Assembly: GCF_002797375.1 (NCBI RefSeq)
Contig: NZ_KZ454941.1
Span: forward strand, 2,619,078 to 2,683,077
Direction of reading: 5' to 3'
Source of the DNA: Bacillus sp. FJAT-42315
GTDB taxonomy: Bacteria; Bacillota; Bacilli; Bacillales; Domibacillaceae
DNA: 64,000 nucleotides
This document shows positions 54,929 to 63,618 of the stretch, piece after piece. The translations under genes and the position numbers were made by a program. Position 1 is the stretch's first letter. Each line of letters begins with the position of its first letter. The notes beneath the pieces are model-generated. The model was not told the DNA's origin. It saw only the letters and a program-made list of their open reading frames with translations, and did no database searches.

Positions 54929-55732
54929 TTACTGATACCCCTTTTTATACGCCCAATGATTCGTCGGTCCGTGTCCGCCGCCAATATGCAAATCATGTTC
55001 AATCGCTGCGTGAACGAATGCAGATGCTGTTTCTACTGCTTGTTGCACCGTTTGACCTTTGGCTAATTCTGCCGTCATCGCCGCTGCAAATGTACAGCCC
55101 GTTCCATGTGTATTTTTCGTGGAAATTCGTGAACTTTTGACATAAGTAAACTCATTTCCGTCAAATAAAAGGTTGATTAAGTCCTCTCCATCATCTGCGT
55201 GTCCACCTTTTATGACAACATTCTTCACACCGGCATGATATAATTTTTCGGCGGCGACTTTTCGGTCTTCGAGGCTATGAATACTCATCTCCGCAAGAAC
55301 TTCAGCTTCAGGTATGTTAGGCGTAATAACCAGTGCCCGCGGAAGCAACACTTCTTTCATCGCTTGAATCGCTTCTTCCTGCAATAAAGACGCTCCTCCT
55401 TTGGCAATCATCACTGGATCAACGACGACTTTCCCCCAATTATACTTTTCAATTTGCTTCGCCACCGCTCGAATGATTTCTCCACTAAATAACATTCCGG
55501 TTTTTAAAGCATCTGTCCCCATATCTTCTCCAATAGCTTCGATCTGTTTTTCAACGGCTTCAACAGATAACGGATACACACCGTGAACACCTAACGTATT
55601 TTGAGCCGTCACAGCGGTTAGCGCAGACATTCCGTACACTTCTAGCTCTTGAAATGTTTTCAAGTCTGCTTGTATCCCCGCTCCTCCACCGCTATCTGAT
55701 CCTGCAATCGTCAATGCTTTATATACTGTCAT
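54929..55732 (-). CDS. thiD: Hydroxymethylpyrimidine / phosphomethylpyrimidine kinase
   Basis: Phosphorylates HMP twice to HMP-PP. The 267 residues start with TIAGSDSGGGAGIQADLKTF and contain DPVMIAKGG, the HGTGCTFAAAMTAEL anion-hole motif of ribokinase-type enzymes and a C-terminal NHWAYKKGYQ. GAGGTG precedes the ATG. It is adjacent to thiM and thiE, its substrate partners. Confidence 0.95.
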   Translation of the reverse strand: MTVYKALTIAGSDSGGGAGIQADLKTFQELEVYGMSALTAVTAQNTLGVHGVYPLSVEAVEKQIEAIGEDMGTDALKTGMLFSGEIIRAVAKQIEKYNWGKVVVDPVMIAKGGASLLQEEAIQAMKEVLLPRALVITPNIPEAEVLAEMSIHSLEDRKVAAEKLYHAGVKNVVIKGGHADDGEDLINLLFDGNEFTYVKSSRISTKNTHGTGCTFAAAMTAELAKGQTVQQAVETASAFVHAAIEHDLHIGGGHGPTNHWAYKKGYQ

Positions 55733-55760
55733 GTTGATTCACCTCAAATAATAATGGTTG

Positions 55761-56561
55761 TTATTCGAACCGTGCTAATGATTGAATGCTCTCTGCTGTC
55801 ACCTTCGACAAGCTGTTTAAAAGCTCGATTTGAAAACTTCCAGGTCCCTTTTCTCCAATCATTTCAATCGCTCGCTCAGCTGCCACACCGTAAGTGACGA
55901 CAGCCGACACCGCCGCAGACAGTACATCTTTTTCCACCGCGGCGAACGCTCCAATCACTGATGTTAATAAACAGCCGGCACCCGTCACTTTTGTTAACAT
56001 CGCATCGCCATTATGCACTAAATACGTCGTGTTTCCATCCGTGATGACGTCCGTTTTACCGGTAATGACAACTGACATCCCTAAGCTTTTTGCCGCTTCT
56101 TGAGCTAACTGAATGGGATCTCCTTGCCCTTCTTTGGCATCAACACCTTTGATCTCCCATTTGTGCCCTGTCACATGAGCAATTTCAGCCGCATTTCCGC
56201 GAATGACAGCCACATTTACTTCACGAACAATTTTACGAGCTACTTCTGTTCGATAGGTGGTCGCTCCAGCACCTACTGGATCAAAAATAACAGGAATACT
56301 TGCTTCATTAGCTGCTTTCCCAGCAATGATCATCGCTTCCACTTTTTCCTCATCTAATGTACCGATATTCAAAACTAACGCACTAGAAATTCGTGCCATA
56401 TCAGCTACTTCTTCTTTCGCATAAGCCATCACAGGCGACGCTCCTAATGCCAATAATCCATTGGCAGTAAAATTCGTGACGACCACATTCGTAATGTTAT
56501 GAATCAGCGGTTGCTGCTCACGCAATTTTTTTAAGGTCTTTCCAATGCTAGATGTATCCAT
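55761..56561 (-). CDS. thiM: Hydroxyethylthiazole kinase
   Basis: Phosphorylates salvaged hydroxyethylthiazole. The 266 residues show [37 protein letters not shown] and the catalytic [15 protein letters not shown] with Cys. The neighbours thiD and thiE use its product, completing salvage of both halves of thiamin. Confidence 0.95.
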   Translation of the reverse strand: MDTSSIGKTLKKLREQQPLIHNITNVVVTNFTANGLLALGASPVMAYAKEEVADMARISSALVLNIGTLDEEKVEAMIIAGKAANEASIPVIFDPVGAGATTYRTEVARKIVREVNVAVIRGNAAEIAHVTGHKWEIKGVDAKEGQGDPIQLAQEAAKSLGMSVVITGKTDVITDGNTTYLVHNGDAMLTKVTGAGCLLTSVIGAFAAVEKDVLSAAVSAVVTYGVAAERAIEMIGEKGPGSFQIELLNSLSKVTAESIQSLARFE

Positions 56562-56591
56562 GCTGTTAACACCCTTTCCGCTTGATTATGT

Positions 56592-57611
56592 TCACTCAGG
56601 CATATTAACAAACAGCTCATCGATGTTCGGATCTTTCTTAATCAATCCAGCTTCTTTCATCCATTTGCTCGTTTCTTCCCAAGATTCTTTCTCCTGACTA
56701 CCAAATCCACTTTCAGATGTCATCTTTGGTAACAGAATATCTAAGCTTTGTTTTTCTACTTCTTCGATAAGCGGGAAATTCGCTGCATCTTGCTTGCTTA
56801 ATAAAATTTGAAGCGCTTCATCAGGATGTTGCTCCGTAAATTCAAAGCCTTTCTCCGCTGCACGCCAAAACGCCTGAATCACATCTTGCTGCTCGTTCCA
56901 TGTTTGATCGCTTGTTACCGCAACCAGCTCATAAAAGTTAGGTACTCCGTATTTTGATGGATCAAAGTTACGAGTCTCAATGCCTTCATGTTTCAATAAC
57001 GGTACTTCATGGTTCACATAAGCACCAACTACCGCATCCGCTTTTTTACTAACAACCGCAGCATTTAATTCAAAACCGACATCGACCATTTTTACTTTCT
57101 CTGGATCACCTTGATCATGTTTTACCATCGTATCAATAATCGCTTCATTTAAAGGAATACCTGAAAAACCGATCGTTTTTCCCTCTAAGTCTTTCGGTGT
57201 TTGAATCTCACTATCTTCTAGAAACATCACTCGGTTTAATGGCGAACGAACAATCGCACCAACAGATTTCACCGGGATGTTTTGATCTGCACGAGCCATT
57301 ACGACATCCGGCTGATAAGAAATGCCAAGCGTCACTTTACTAGCAGCCGCTAATTGAATAGGATCAGTTGGACTCGCAGGGAATTGAATATCTACATTAA
57401 TCCCTTCTTCTTTAAAATAGCCTTTCTCTTGTGCTACATACAAAAAGCTATGCACTGCATTCGGATACCAATCAAGCATAATGCTAACATCTTTCAGCTC
57501 TTTCTTCTCTTCATTTGAAGCTGTCTTCTGTTCTTCCTTCTCTTTTGAACCACACGCTGTCAGCATCGCTGCTAAAACAACACTAACGGCAACTAGTAAC
57601 CATTTTTTCAT
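56592..57611 (-). CDS. thiY: ABC transporter substrate-binding lipoprotein for pyrimidine precursor (ThiY-like)
   Basis: A NMT1/THI5-like binding protein of 339 residues with a lipoprotein signal (MKKWLLVAVSVVLAAMLTAC, lipobox LTAC, Cys20). The mature part contains DWYPNAVHSFLYVAQEKGYF and FPASPTDPIQLAAASKVTLG, typical of formylaminopyrimidine/HMP-binding proteins. ATG 57611 is chosen (GGAGG eight bases upstream). It overlaps the thiX end by four bases. Confidence 0.9.
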   Translation of the reverse strand: MKKWLLVAVSVVLAAMLTACGSKEKEEQKTASNEEKKELKDVSIMLDWYPNAVHSFLYVAQEKGYFKEEGINVDIQFPASPTDPIQLAAASKVTLGISYQPDVVMARADQNIPVKSVGAIVRSPLNRVMFLEDSEIQTPKDLEGKTIGFSGIPLNEAIIDTMVKHDQGDPEKVKMVDVGFELNAAVVSKKADAVVGAYVNHEVPLLKHEGIETRNFDPSKYGVPNFYELVAVTSDQTWNEQQDVIQAFWRAAEKGFEFTEQHPDEALQILLSKQDAANFPLIEEVEKQSLDILLPKMTSESGFGSQEKESWEETSKWMKEAGLIKKDPNIDELFVNMPE

Positions 57612-58360
57612 TCCGTTTTCCTCCATTTTAATGATCGTCTTTCGAATACTTTCACCATCGTAAACATCATAATTCCAACTGCTGATAATAAAACAATGGG
57701 CGCAAACACGGCCGCTCCGTCAAACTGAGTCATCATCCGCCGACTGAAATAACCGAGCCCTTCTTGAGCCCCTAACCATTCCCCAATGGCCGCTCCAATA
57801 ACGCTTAATGTAACAGCCACCTTTAACCCCGAGTAAAAATGAGGCAAAGCTGAAGGAACACTTAGTTTAAAGAAAATTTCTTTTTTTCCAGCCCCCATCG
57901 TTAACAGTAGCTCTTTCAATTCTTTGCTGCTCGAACGCAAGCCATCAAACGTGCTGACCGTAATCGGAAAAAAGGTGATTAATACCGTCACAACGACCTT
58001 GCTCCAAATGGTATATCCAAACCACAAAATAAAGATCGGGGCGAGGGCGATGATCGGAATCATTTGTGAAGAAATAATGATCGGGTAAAACGCTCTTTCA
58101 GCTACTTGACTAGCATTCATCCAAATCGCCATGCCAACGCCGAATACGATAGAGATGGACAGCCCGATGATAATAATTAACAAAGTAGCTGGTAAATGCT
58201 CAGTGAATAGCGGGATTTTTAGCTCCCACAGTTTGGAGAGAATAGCGGTTGGTGGCGGCAAAATAAACACCATATTCATCGAGCGAGCAACCACTTCCCA
58301 AAGCATTAAAAACAACAAGATTAACAATGTCGCTGGCATATATTCCTTGCCCCGCTTCAT
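57608..58360 (-). CDS. thiX: ABC transporter permease (ThiX-like)
   Basis: A 250-residue permease with about six TM segments and the BPD inner-membrane motif LLTMGAGKKEIFFKLSVPSALPHF (EAA loop). It forms the membrane channel of ThiXYZ. AAGGTG precedes the ATG; four-base overlaps with both thiZ and thiY show tight coupling. Confidence 0.9.
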   Translation of the reverse strand: MKRGKEYMPATLLILLFLMLWEVVARSMNMVFILPPPTAILSKLWELKIPLFTEHLPATLLIIIIGLSISIVFGVGMAIWMNASQVAERAFYPIIISSQMIPIIALAPIFILWFGYTIWSKVVVTVLITFFPITVSTFDGLRSSSKELKELLLTMGAGKKEIFFKLSVPSALPHFYSGLKVAVTLSVIGAAIGEWLGAQEGLGYFSRRMMTQFDGAAVFAPIVLLSAVGIMMFTMVKVFERRSLKWRKTE

Positions 58361-59106
58361 GTTGTCACCTTCTGACGGAGCTGCTCAATTAATTGATCTT
58401 TCAACTTCAAAATTAGCGGGTCATTTAAATCCCGTAAATGTCGCGGTCTTGGCAAAGGTACCTTGACCTCTTTTAACTGCTGTACAGGCGTTTCAGTAAA
58501 AATAAAAATACGATCAGATAAAAACAACGCCTCGTTGACATCATGCGTAATAAACAAAACAGTGTTCTCCCGCTTTTCCCATTGTGAAAGTAGCCACTCC
58601 TGCATTGACAGCCGAGTAATCGCATCGAGCGCGCTAAAAGGCTCATCTAATAACAGCACATTTGACCCACTTAATACCGCTCGTAGAAAGGAAACTCTCT
58701 GCCTCATGCCTCCTGACAGCTCACTCGGGTAACGATGCTCGACACCTTTCAGTCCAAATTCTTCAAGAAGGAGAAGTACGTCAGATGTAGATTCCCCTTT
58801 AATTTCGAGTGGCAATGCCGCATTTTCTAAAATCGTTCTCCACGGCATTAATAAATCTTGCTGTGGCATATAACCTACTTGTCCTAAGCGACTTTTATGC
58901 TCTACTCCGTTAATTAAAATTTTGCCGCTACTAGGCTGCTCTAAGCCAGTAATTAATCGAAACAGCGTACTTTTCCCTGAGCCACTTGCACCAACAATGC
59001 TAATAAACTCTCGATCGAACACTTGTACATTCAAACCATCAAGAATCGCTCCCTTTTGATCATAAGAAAAGGTCACATCTTGAAACGTTAATACCGTTTT
59101 ATTCAT
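58357..59106 (-). CDS. thiZ: ABC transporter ATPase (ThiZ-like)
   Basis: A 249-residue ABC ATPase: Walker A GASGSGKSTL (about 38-47), Q loop YMPQQDLLMPW, signature LSGGMRQRVSFLRAV, Walker B VLLLDEPFSALD and ITHDVNEALF. It belongs to the nitrate/taurine/ThiZ group. ATG 59106 (MNKTVLTFQ) lies behind GGGG and overlaps the tenA end by eight bases; the longer reading has no ribosome site. Confidence 0.9.
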   Translation of the reverse strand: MNKTVLTFQDVTFSYDQKGAILDGLNVQVFDREFISIVGASGSGKSTLFRLITGLEQPSSGKILINGVEHKSRLGQVGYMPQQDLLMPWRTILENAALPLEIKGESTSDVLLLLEEFGLKGVEHRYPSELSGGMRQRVSFLRAVLSGSNVLLLDEPFSALDAITRLSMQEWLLSQWEKRENTVLFITHDVNEALFLSDRIFIFTETPVQQLKEVKVPLPRPRHLRDLNDPLILKLKDQLIEQLRQKVTT

Positions 59107-59773
59107 TCCCCGGCCACATCTCTTCTTTGTACGCCATATCCCAGAACATGTATTCAAAACGAGTTGTATTTAAGAAAATCTCTTCTAATTTATCAAGCTC
59201 GGCTTCTGTTTTTCCTTCCGTATGTTGATCAAGAAGCTCAATGCACCAAATCGCTAGCTGACCAAACTCCTCCGAGCTATACATTTGAATCCAATTACCA
59301 TAAAACTCGTGCTCACTTGCTCCTGGAATTTCATTTAATTCTTTCCCGATCTCCCAGTAGCTCCATGCACAAGGCAATACAGCCGCTAACACTTCCGGTA
59401 ACCCACCTGTTTGACTAACAGACAGCATATAATGATTATAAGCAAGTGTAATCGGAGAAGGTTGTGCCTGCTCTAATTCCTCTCTTGAAATGCCAAAGCG
59501 AGCGGCATATTGACGATGAAGCTCCATTTCCATATTAAGCGTCGAATCTAATAAAGCCGCAAATTTCCCCATCGTCTCCAAATCATTCGCTTTCACTGCC
59601 CCTAAAGCAAACACTTTCGCATAATCAATTAAATACAAATAATCTTGCACCATATAAAAACGAAACTTTTCTTTATCAAGGGTGCCATCTCCCATTCCTT
59701 TCACGAAAGGATGGTTATGATTTTGTCTCCAGATCGGCTGTAATTTCTGATGTAATCTTTCACTAAACTTCAT
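59099..59773 (-). CDS. tenA: Thiaminase II / aminopyrimidine aminohydrolase
   Basis: TenA hydrolyses aminomethyl-pyrimidine (from degraded thiamin) to HMP. The 224 residues are all-helical with the catalytic Cys135 in VLPCAWSYWEIG, the N-terminal YMVQDYLYLIDYAKVFA, and FWDMAYKEEMW near the end. The neighbours fit: ThiXYZ imports formylaminopyrimidine, YlmB deformylates it and TenA makes HMP for ThiD. GGAGTGGAG precedes the ATG. Confidence 0.94.
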   Translation of the reverse strand: MKFSERLHQKLQPIWRQNHNHPFVKGMGDGTLDKEKFRFYMVQDYLYLIDYAKVFALGAVKANDLETMGKFAALLDSTLNMEMELHRQYAARFGISREELEQAQPSPITLAYNHYMLSVSQTGGLPEVLAAVLPCAWSYWEIGKELNEIPGASEHEFYGNWIQMYSSEEFGQLAIWCIELLDQHTEGKTEAELDKLEEIFLNTTRFEYMFWDMAYKEEMWPGNE

Positions 59774-59811
59774 TGTTCTCCACTCCTTGAATGATTATAT
59801 GTATTTCATCA

Positions 59812-61086
59812 TTACTTTTTCGTATGTCCCCACTGGTAAATAAAACGAATCATGACCTTTGTAAATTGAATGAGCTGATTAATCGATAGCTGCTCATTGA
59901 CTGAGTGAGCATTTTCTAAATCACCAGGACCATAAAGAGCCGTCGGAATCCCAGCATTAGCAAGCCAGCCACCGTCTGTAACAGTTGGTGATACATCTAA
60001 AATGGGCGATTGAGTGAAAACACTTTCATGCGACTGCATCAATGTATGAACCGCTGGATGATCAGGATCCACCTCAAAAGAAGGGAAAATCTCTCCTCGA
60101 TCTTCAATCATCGATGTTCCTCCCCATTCAAAAATAGGAGGATTATTCCTCATCCATAAATCACCATCTGCCACTCTTCTAATATGATCTTCTACCTCTT
60201 TTGCGACTTGCTCGTATGTTTCATTCGGGTAGTAATGAACAGTAATCCATAAACGGCATTCATCCGCAACAAAAGCTGCATGACGTCCACCTTCAATCAC
60301 TGCAGGATTAATCGTATTCGTTCCTGGCAAAAACCCCGGATAGCTTTTCATGACTGCCCAATGACGTTCTAACTCCTGTAGCCCTTCAATGATCTTCATC
60401 ATTTTTTCAATCGTACTAGCCGCATGTAAACCGCCGCCCGCATGAATCATCTTTCTTCTTGTCGCATCATGATGCGTTTGTTTACTTTTCAAAGTAACCC
60501 AGCCTGTGATCACTCCACCTTGCCCTTGAATATGCAAGTCACTCGTATCTACCACGACTGCAAAATCAGCTGTATATCCACGTTTGCAGCATTCTAGTGT
60601 ACCTGCCTCTCCAACTTCCTCCCCAATAACCGATTGAAAAATTAAATCGCCTGGAAGTTGAATCCCTGCTTCATGTAGCAATTGAAGCGCAAATAAAGCT
60701 CCGGCTAATCCGCCTTTCATATCAGCGGCACCCCGACCAATAATCGCTCCATCCTTCACAATAGGATCAAATGGCCCTGTCTCCCAAACTTCATCATCAT
60801 TTACTTCTGCCACATCGATATGACCATTAATAATTATGCTTTTGTGATTCTCTCCATCTCTTCCCTTTAATGTACCGACGACATTGGGATCCTCAGGATA
60901 GATCTCCCACAAATCAACCGAAAACCCTAAGTCTTTCAACAAACTTGCGATATACTGTTGAGCCTCGCTTGTGTTTCTGGCTGGCGGTGCCGGCGTTTGA
61001 TAAGAAATCAGTTTTTTCACAAGAGCAATCAGTTCCTCCTGTCGATCCTCCACTTGCTTCATAAGAAGCCTTACCTTTTCTTCCAT
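59812..61086 (-). CDS. ylmB: Formylaminopyrimidine deformylase (YlmB-like, M20 family)
   Basis: An ArgE/DapE-type zinc amidohydrolase of 424 residues: metal ligands in NGHIDVAEV and DMKGGLAGALFALQLL, catalytic EEVGEAGTLECC, and the late HSVNEQL. In this operon it should remove the formyl group of N-formyl-4-amino-5-aminomethyl-2-methylpyrimidine, as B. subtilis YlmB does. ATG 61086 is fixed by GGAGGTG six bases upstream. It is first gene of the operon, behind a TPP riboswitch. Confidence 0.88.
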   Translation of the reverse strand: MEEKVRLLMKQVEDRQEELIALVKKLISYQTPAPPARNTSEAQQYIASLLKDLGFSVDLWEIYPEDPNVVGTLKGRDGENHKSIIINGHIDVAEVNDDEVWETGPFDPIVKDGAIIGRGAADMKGGLAGALFALQLLHEAGIQLPGDLIFQSVIGEEVGEAGTLECCKRGYTADFAVVVDTSDLHIQGQGGVITGWVTLKSKQTHHDATRRKMIHAGGGLHAASTIEKMMKIIEGLQELERHWAVMKSYPGFLPGTNTINPAVIEGGRHAAFVADECRLWITVHYYPNETYEQVAKEVEDHIRRVADGDLWMRNNPPIFEWGGTSMIEDRGEIFPSFEVDPDHPAVHTLMQSHESVFTQSPILDVSPTVTDGGWLANAGIPTALYGPGDLENAHSVNEQLSINQLIQFTKVMIRFIYQWGHTKK

Positions 61087-61106
61087 GTCTTTCACCTCCG
61101 AATACG

Positions 61107-61276
61107 AAAAAGCTGCTTCTAGAAAAGAAGCAGCTGTAAAAATGCATAGTACTTTACCAAATGGCAGGCACATATTATTACAACACCGCTTCCCTCCGCT
61201 AGTATTATCTAGTTCAGGTTATAAGGGTTAAGGCTATGAGCCTCTCTCAGCTAAAAAAGCACCCCTAGTGGTGAAT
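61107..61276 (-). ncRNA. TPP riboswitch upstream of ylmB operon
   Basis: On the minus strand: ACTAGGGGTGC, AGCTGAGAGAGGC, AACCCTTATAACCTGAACT, GATAATACTAGCGGAGGGAA, the THI-box consensus (aptamer about 61183-61275). About 45 bases later a terminator AGCTGCTTCT/AGAAGCAGCT with TTTTT (plus 61107-61136) precedes the ylmB ribosome site. TPP should shut off the whole salvage operon. Confidence 0.97.
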
Positions 61277-61355
61277 CTTATTTAATTAAACTTGTCTTAG
61301 TTGTACCACAAAGAAACAGAACCTTCAATAGATTTCGAACGTTTCGCCACTCGTC

Positions 61356-61382
61356 ACATATCTTCATCTTGCTCGTATATTA
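61356..61382 (+). promoter_or_regulatory. Sigma-K-like promoter of the 123-residue gene
   Basis: AC (61356-61357), 16 bases, CGTATATTA (61374-61382) fits AC-N16-CATANNNTA with one mismatch. It lies 28 bases before the start codon. The stretch 61277-61398 holds nothing else clear. Confidence 0.3.
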
Positions 61383-61409
61383 TAGAAAATCAATCATTAG
61401 GAGGCATAA

Positions 61410-61781
61410 TTGACAATGTATCCTGCCTATCAAAATCGCTACTTTTATCCCTATTATCTCCACTATCCCGTTAGTCAACAAAGAGTGTATCCACAAGTCG
61501 ATGTCGCCTTGTTTAAACAATCAGCTGAATCGATGAAAAAGCTATTAAAAGAAACGAGCTTATTGGTAAACAAACTATCCAGCTCTCCTAGTTTTGCTTA
61601 TCAAGTGATGACTGCGGCACAACAGTCCAATCAAAAGGAAGTAGAACGATTAATCAAGTCCGCAGGCGTGACGTCTAAGGCTGAGATTTCGTTCAACCCC
61701 GATAACATTCATCTTGAATTAAGCTCGAAAACAGGCGCCACAAATTGTTGCCATCTTACTGTTGCACTTCGTTGGCAATAA
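61410..61781 (+). CDS. Conserved Bacillus protein of unknown function, possibly spore-related (123 aa)
   Basis: A 123-residue protein with a Tyr/Pro-rich head (YPAYQNRYFYPYYLHYPVSQ), a helical middle (SAESMKKLLKETSLLVNKL ... QVMTAAQQSNQKEVERLIKS) and a beta-like end (AEISFNPDNIHLELSSKTG, then a Cys pair and LTVALRW). I have the impression of similar proteins in other spore formers but cannot name the family. Start TTG 61410 (five bases after AGGAGG) or ATG 61416 (eleven bases after). It lies between the two TPP-controlled units on the opposite strand. Confidence 0.65.
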   Translation: MTMYPAYQNRYFYPYYLHYPVSQQRVYPQVDVALFKQSAESMKKLLKETSLLVNKLSSSPSFAYQVMTAAQQSNQKEVERLIKSAGVTSKAEISFNPDNIHLELSSKTGATNCCHLTVALRWQ

Positions 61782-62265
61782 CCTTTTTCCATACTTTCAA
61801 TTTTACAAGACGCTTGACTAACAGCAGACCAATGACGGACCCAGATAAACTGCTCACAAGAAAAGGCGGCAAGAAGAAAAAGGCACCAACCGTCGTTCCC
61901 ATAAAGATTTTGGCATAAGGTACAGCAAACAAGGAAGCAATCATCCCCGTTCCAATCACTTCACCGAGAGAAGCTGTCCACATCCGGCTTGTTTTTTGAT
62001 AAAGATAGCCTGCAAGAAAAGCTCCGATCATACTTCCAGGAAACGCAAGTAATGACCCTGTCCCGAGTAAATTTCTAAGCAGGCTCGTCACAAAGGCGAT
62101 GACGACTGCTGGAATTGGCCCAAGTAACATCCCTGCTATCACATTAATCGCATGTTGAACAGGATAAGCTTTCGCAACTCCAGCTGGAAACCAAATCAGT
62201 GACGAAGCATAAGTAGCAATAGCTACAAATAAGGCCATATAAGTTAATTTGTTCACCCGATTCAT
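61756..62265 (-). CDS. thiW: ECF transporter S component ThiW
   Basis: A 169-residue membrane protein with five or six TM segments and the S-component core GMLLGPIPAVVIAFVTSLLRN plus GTGSLLAFPGSMIGAFLAGYL. The ThiW family is predicted to import the thiazole part of thiamin through the shared ECF module, which matches the TPP riboswitch upstream and thiM nearby. ATG 62265 (GGGAGG six bases upstream) is preferred to the adjacent TTG. Confidence 0.92.
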   Translation of the reverse strand: MNRVNKLTYMALFVAIATYASSLIWFPAGVAKAYPVQHAINVIAGMLLGPIPAVVIAFVTSLLRNLLGTGSLLAFPGSMIGAFLAGYLYQKTSRMWTASLGEVIGTGMIASLFAVPYAKIFMGTTVGAFFFLPPFLVSSLSGSVIGLLLVKRLVKLKVWKKVIANEVQQ

Positions 62266-62287
62266 CAAAATCCTCCCTTTCTAAACC

Positions 62288-62443
62288 AAAAAGCCGGATC
62301 CAATCAAACCTGGATCCGGCAATAGTTAATGAAATAAATACTCATCCACTACTTCCCTACGCTGGCATCATCCAGATCAGGTTCAAAGAGTTGAAAAACA
62401 TTCGTTTTTCTCTCAGCCACAATAAGGCACCTCTAGCAGTTCA
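62288..62443 (-). ncRNA. TPP riboswitch upstream of thiW
   Basis: On the minus strand: CTAGAGGTGCC, TGGCTGAGAGA, TTTGAACCTGATCTGGATGA, GCCAGCGTAGGGAAGTAG (aptamer about 62345-62442). It is followed by a perfect terminator GCCGGATCCAGG/..TTGGATCCGGC (plus 62290-62320) with TTTTT just before the thiW ribosome site. Confidence 0.97.
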
Positions 62444-62489
62444 AATATTTTTTCTCTATTATAAAGTAAAATTTTCAAAGATTCACGTT

Positions 62490-63317
62490 TTAATTTTTAT
62501 TTTTCGCCTCAGCTAATCGCTTTGCTACTTCATTCCAACAAACAACATTCCACCAATTTTGAATATATTCCTTTCGCTTCGACTGATATTTTAAATAATA
62601 CGCATGCTCCCACACATCAAGAACGAGCAAAGGGATGGCATCCCATTGACTCAAATTTTGGTGTTTTTCCGCTTGAAGAATTTCCAATCGTTTCGCTTGT
62701 CGTGCCCAAACAAGAATCGCCCAACCTGAGCCCTCAACCTTTTCAGCAGCCGCGGAAAAATGCTGTTTAAAAGAAGAAAAACCACCAAAAGAATGATTGA
62801 TTTCTCGCTCTAACTCACCTGTAGGTTGACCACCACCTTTTGGACACATCACTTTCCAAAAAATCGAATGTAAATAATGACCCGCTCCATTGAAAGCGAC
62901 TTCTCTCTCCCAATGCTTGATCAAGGCGTAATCATTCTTTTTCCTTGCCTTCTCCATTTCCTTTTCAGCTTTATTCAAACCATCGACGTAGCTTTGATGA
63001 TGAATATCATGATGGAGCCTCATCGTTGCTTCATCAATATAAGGCTCTAACGCATCGTATCGGTAAGACAGTGGAGGGAGCTTATGACCGCCTATCGGGA
63101 CACTACCACTACTTCTTTCGCCGTTCAAGCTGTGATACCATTCCTGCCATTCCCTATATAGAGTAGCCATTCTCTTTTGTAATAGCTGTTGATCGACCAT
63201 TGTCTCTAATTCCTCTAACTGTTCTTGCCATTTCATTAATCGTTCTGCCTCAACCGTTCCTTCTCCCTGCTCGCACCATTGTCTCGCTTCTTTTATAAAC
63301 TGTTGATAGTTTGACAA
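62490..63317 (-). CDS. sodF: Fe/Mn superoxide dismutase (SodF-like)
   Basis: A superoxide dismutase of 275 residues with the long N-terminal helical extension (about 1-70) of Bacillus SodF. The metal ligands fall in RLHHDIHHQSYV (first His), GAGHYLHSIFW (second His) and VLDVWEHAYYL (Asp and His). HKLPPLSYRYDALEPYID marks the domain start. The TTG start has GAAGGGGG seven bases upstream. It is monocistronic; whether it uses Fe or Mn cannot be read. Confidence 0.92.
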   Translation of the reverse strand: MSNYQQFIKEARQWCEQGEGTVEAERLMKWQEQLEELETMVDQQLLQKRMATLYREWQEWYHSLNGERSSGSVPIGGHKLPPLSYRYDALEPYIDEATMRLHHDIHHQSYVDGLNKAEKEMEKARKKNDYALIKHWEREVAFNGAGHYLHSIFWKVMCPKGGGQPTGELEREINHSFGGFSSFKQHFSAAAEKVEGSGWAILVWARQAKRLEILQAEKHQNLSQWDAIPLLVLDVWEHAYYLKYQSKRKEYIQNWWNVVCWNEVAKRLAEAKNKN

Positions 63318-63420
63318 GTGAATTCCCCCTTCCTAGGCACTTTTATCATATGTGCCAAAACGATTTCACGTTCTTTTTTGAAACTTTTTTGTTTATCAAT
63401 AGCCCATTATTTGCAATAAT

Positions 63421-63578
63421 ATAAGGTGAAACTTCAATCAGTGGGGGTTTTCTTCATCCCCCACTGATTGTTAGTTGAACCAATCGGGCGTTTACGGGCT
63501 GTTGATCCCCCATCTGCCAGTCTGCGCTTCTTGTCATGTTGAGGTGGGGGATCTTACAGCCCGTTAATGCGGGATAAA
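63421..63578 (+). repeat. Two-hairpin repeat family, copy 5 (158 bp, full length)
   Basis: Runs ATAAGGTGAAACTTCAATCA to GCGGGATAAA. It keeps both hairpins (CAATCAGTGGGGG/CCCCCACTGATTG and ACGGGCTGT...ACAGCCCGT). It is nearly identical to copy 4 outside the 28-base loop. It ends 40 bases before the corC-like start. The rest of the sodF/corC gap (63318-63420) holds nothing clear. Confidence 0.93.
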
Positions 63579-63618
63579 TAGCATTGCTAGTTATATACAT
63601 AGTCATTGGAGGTTTGTC

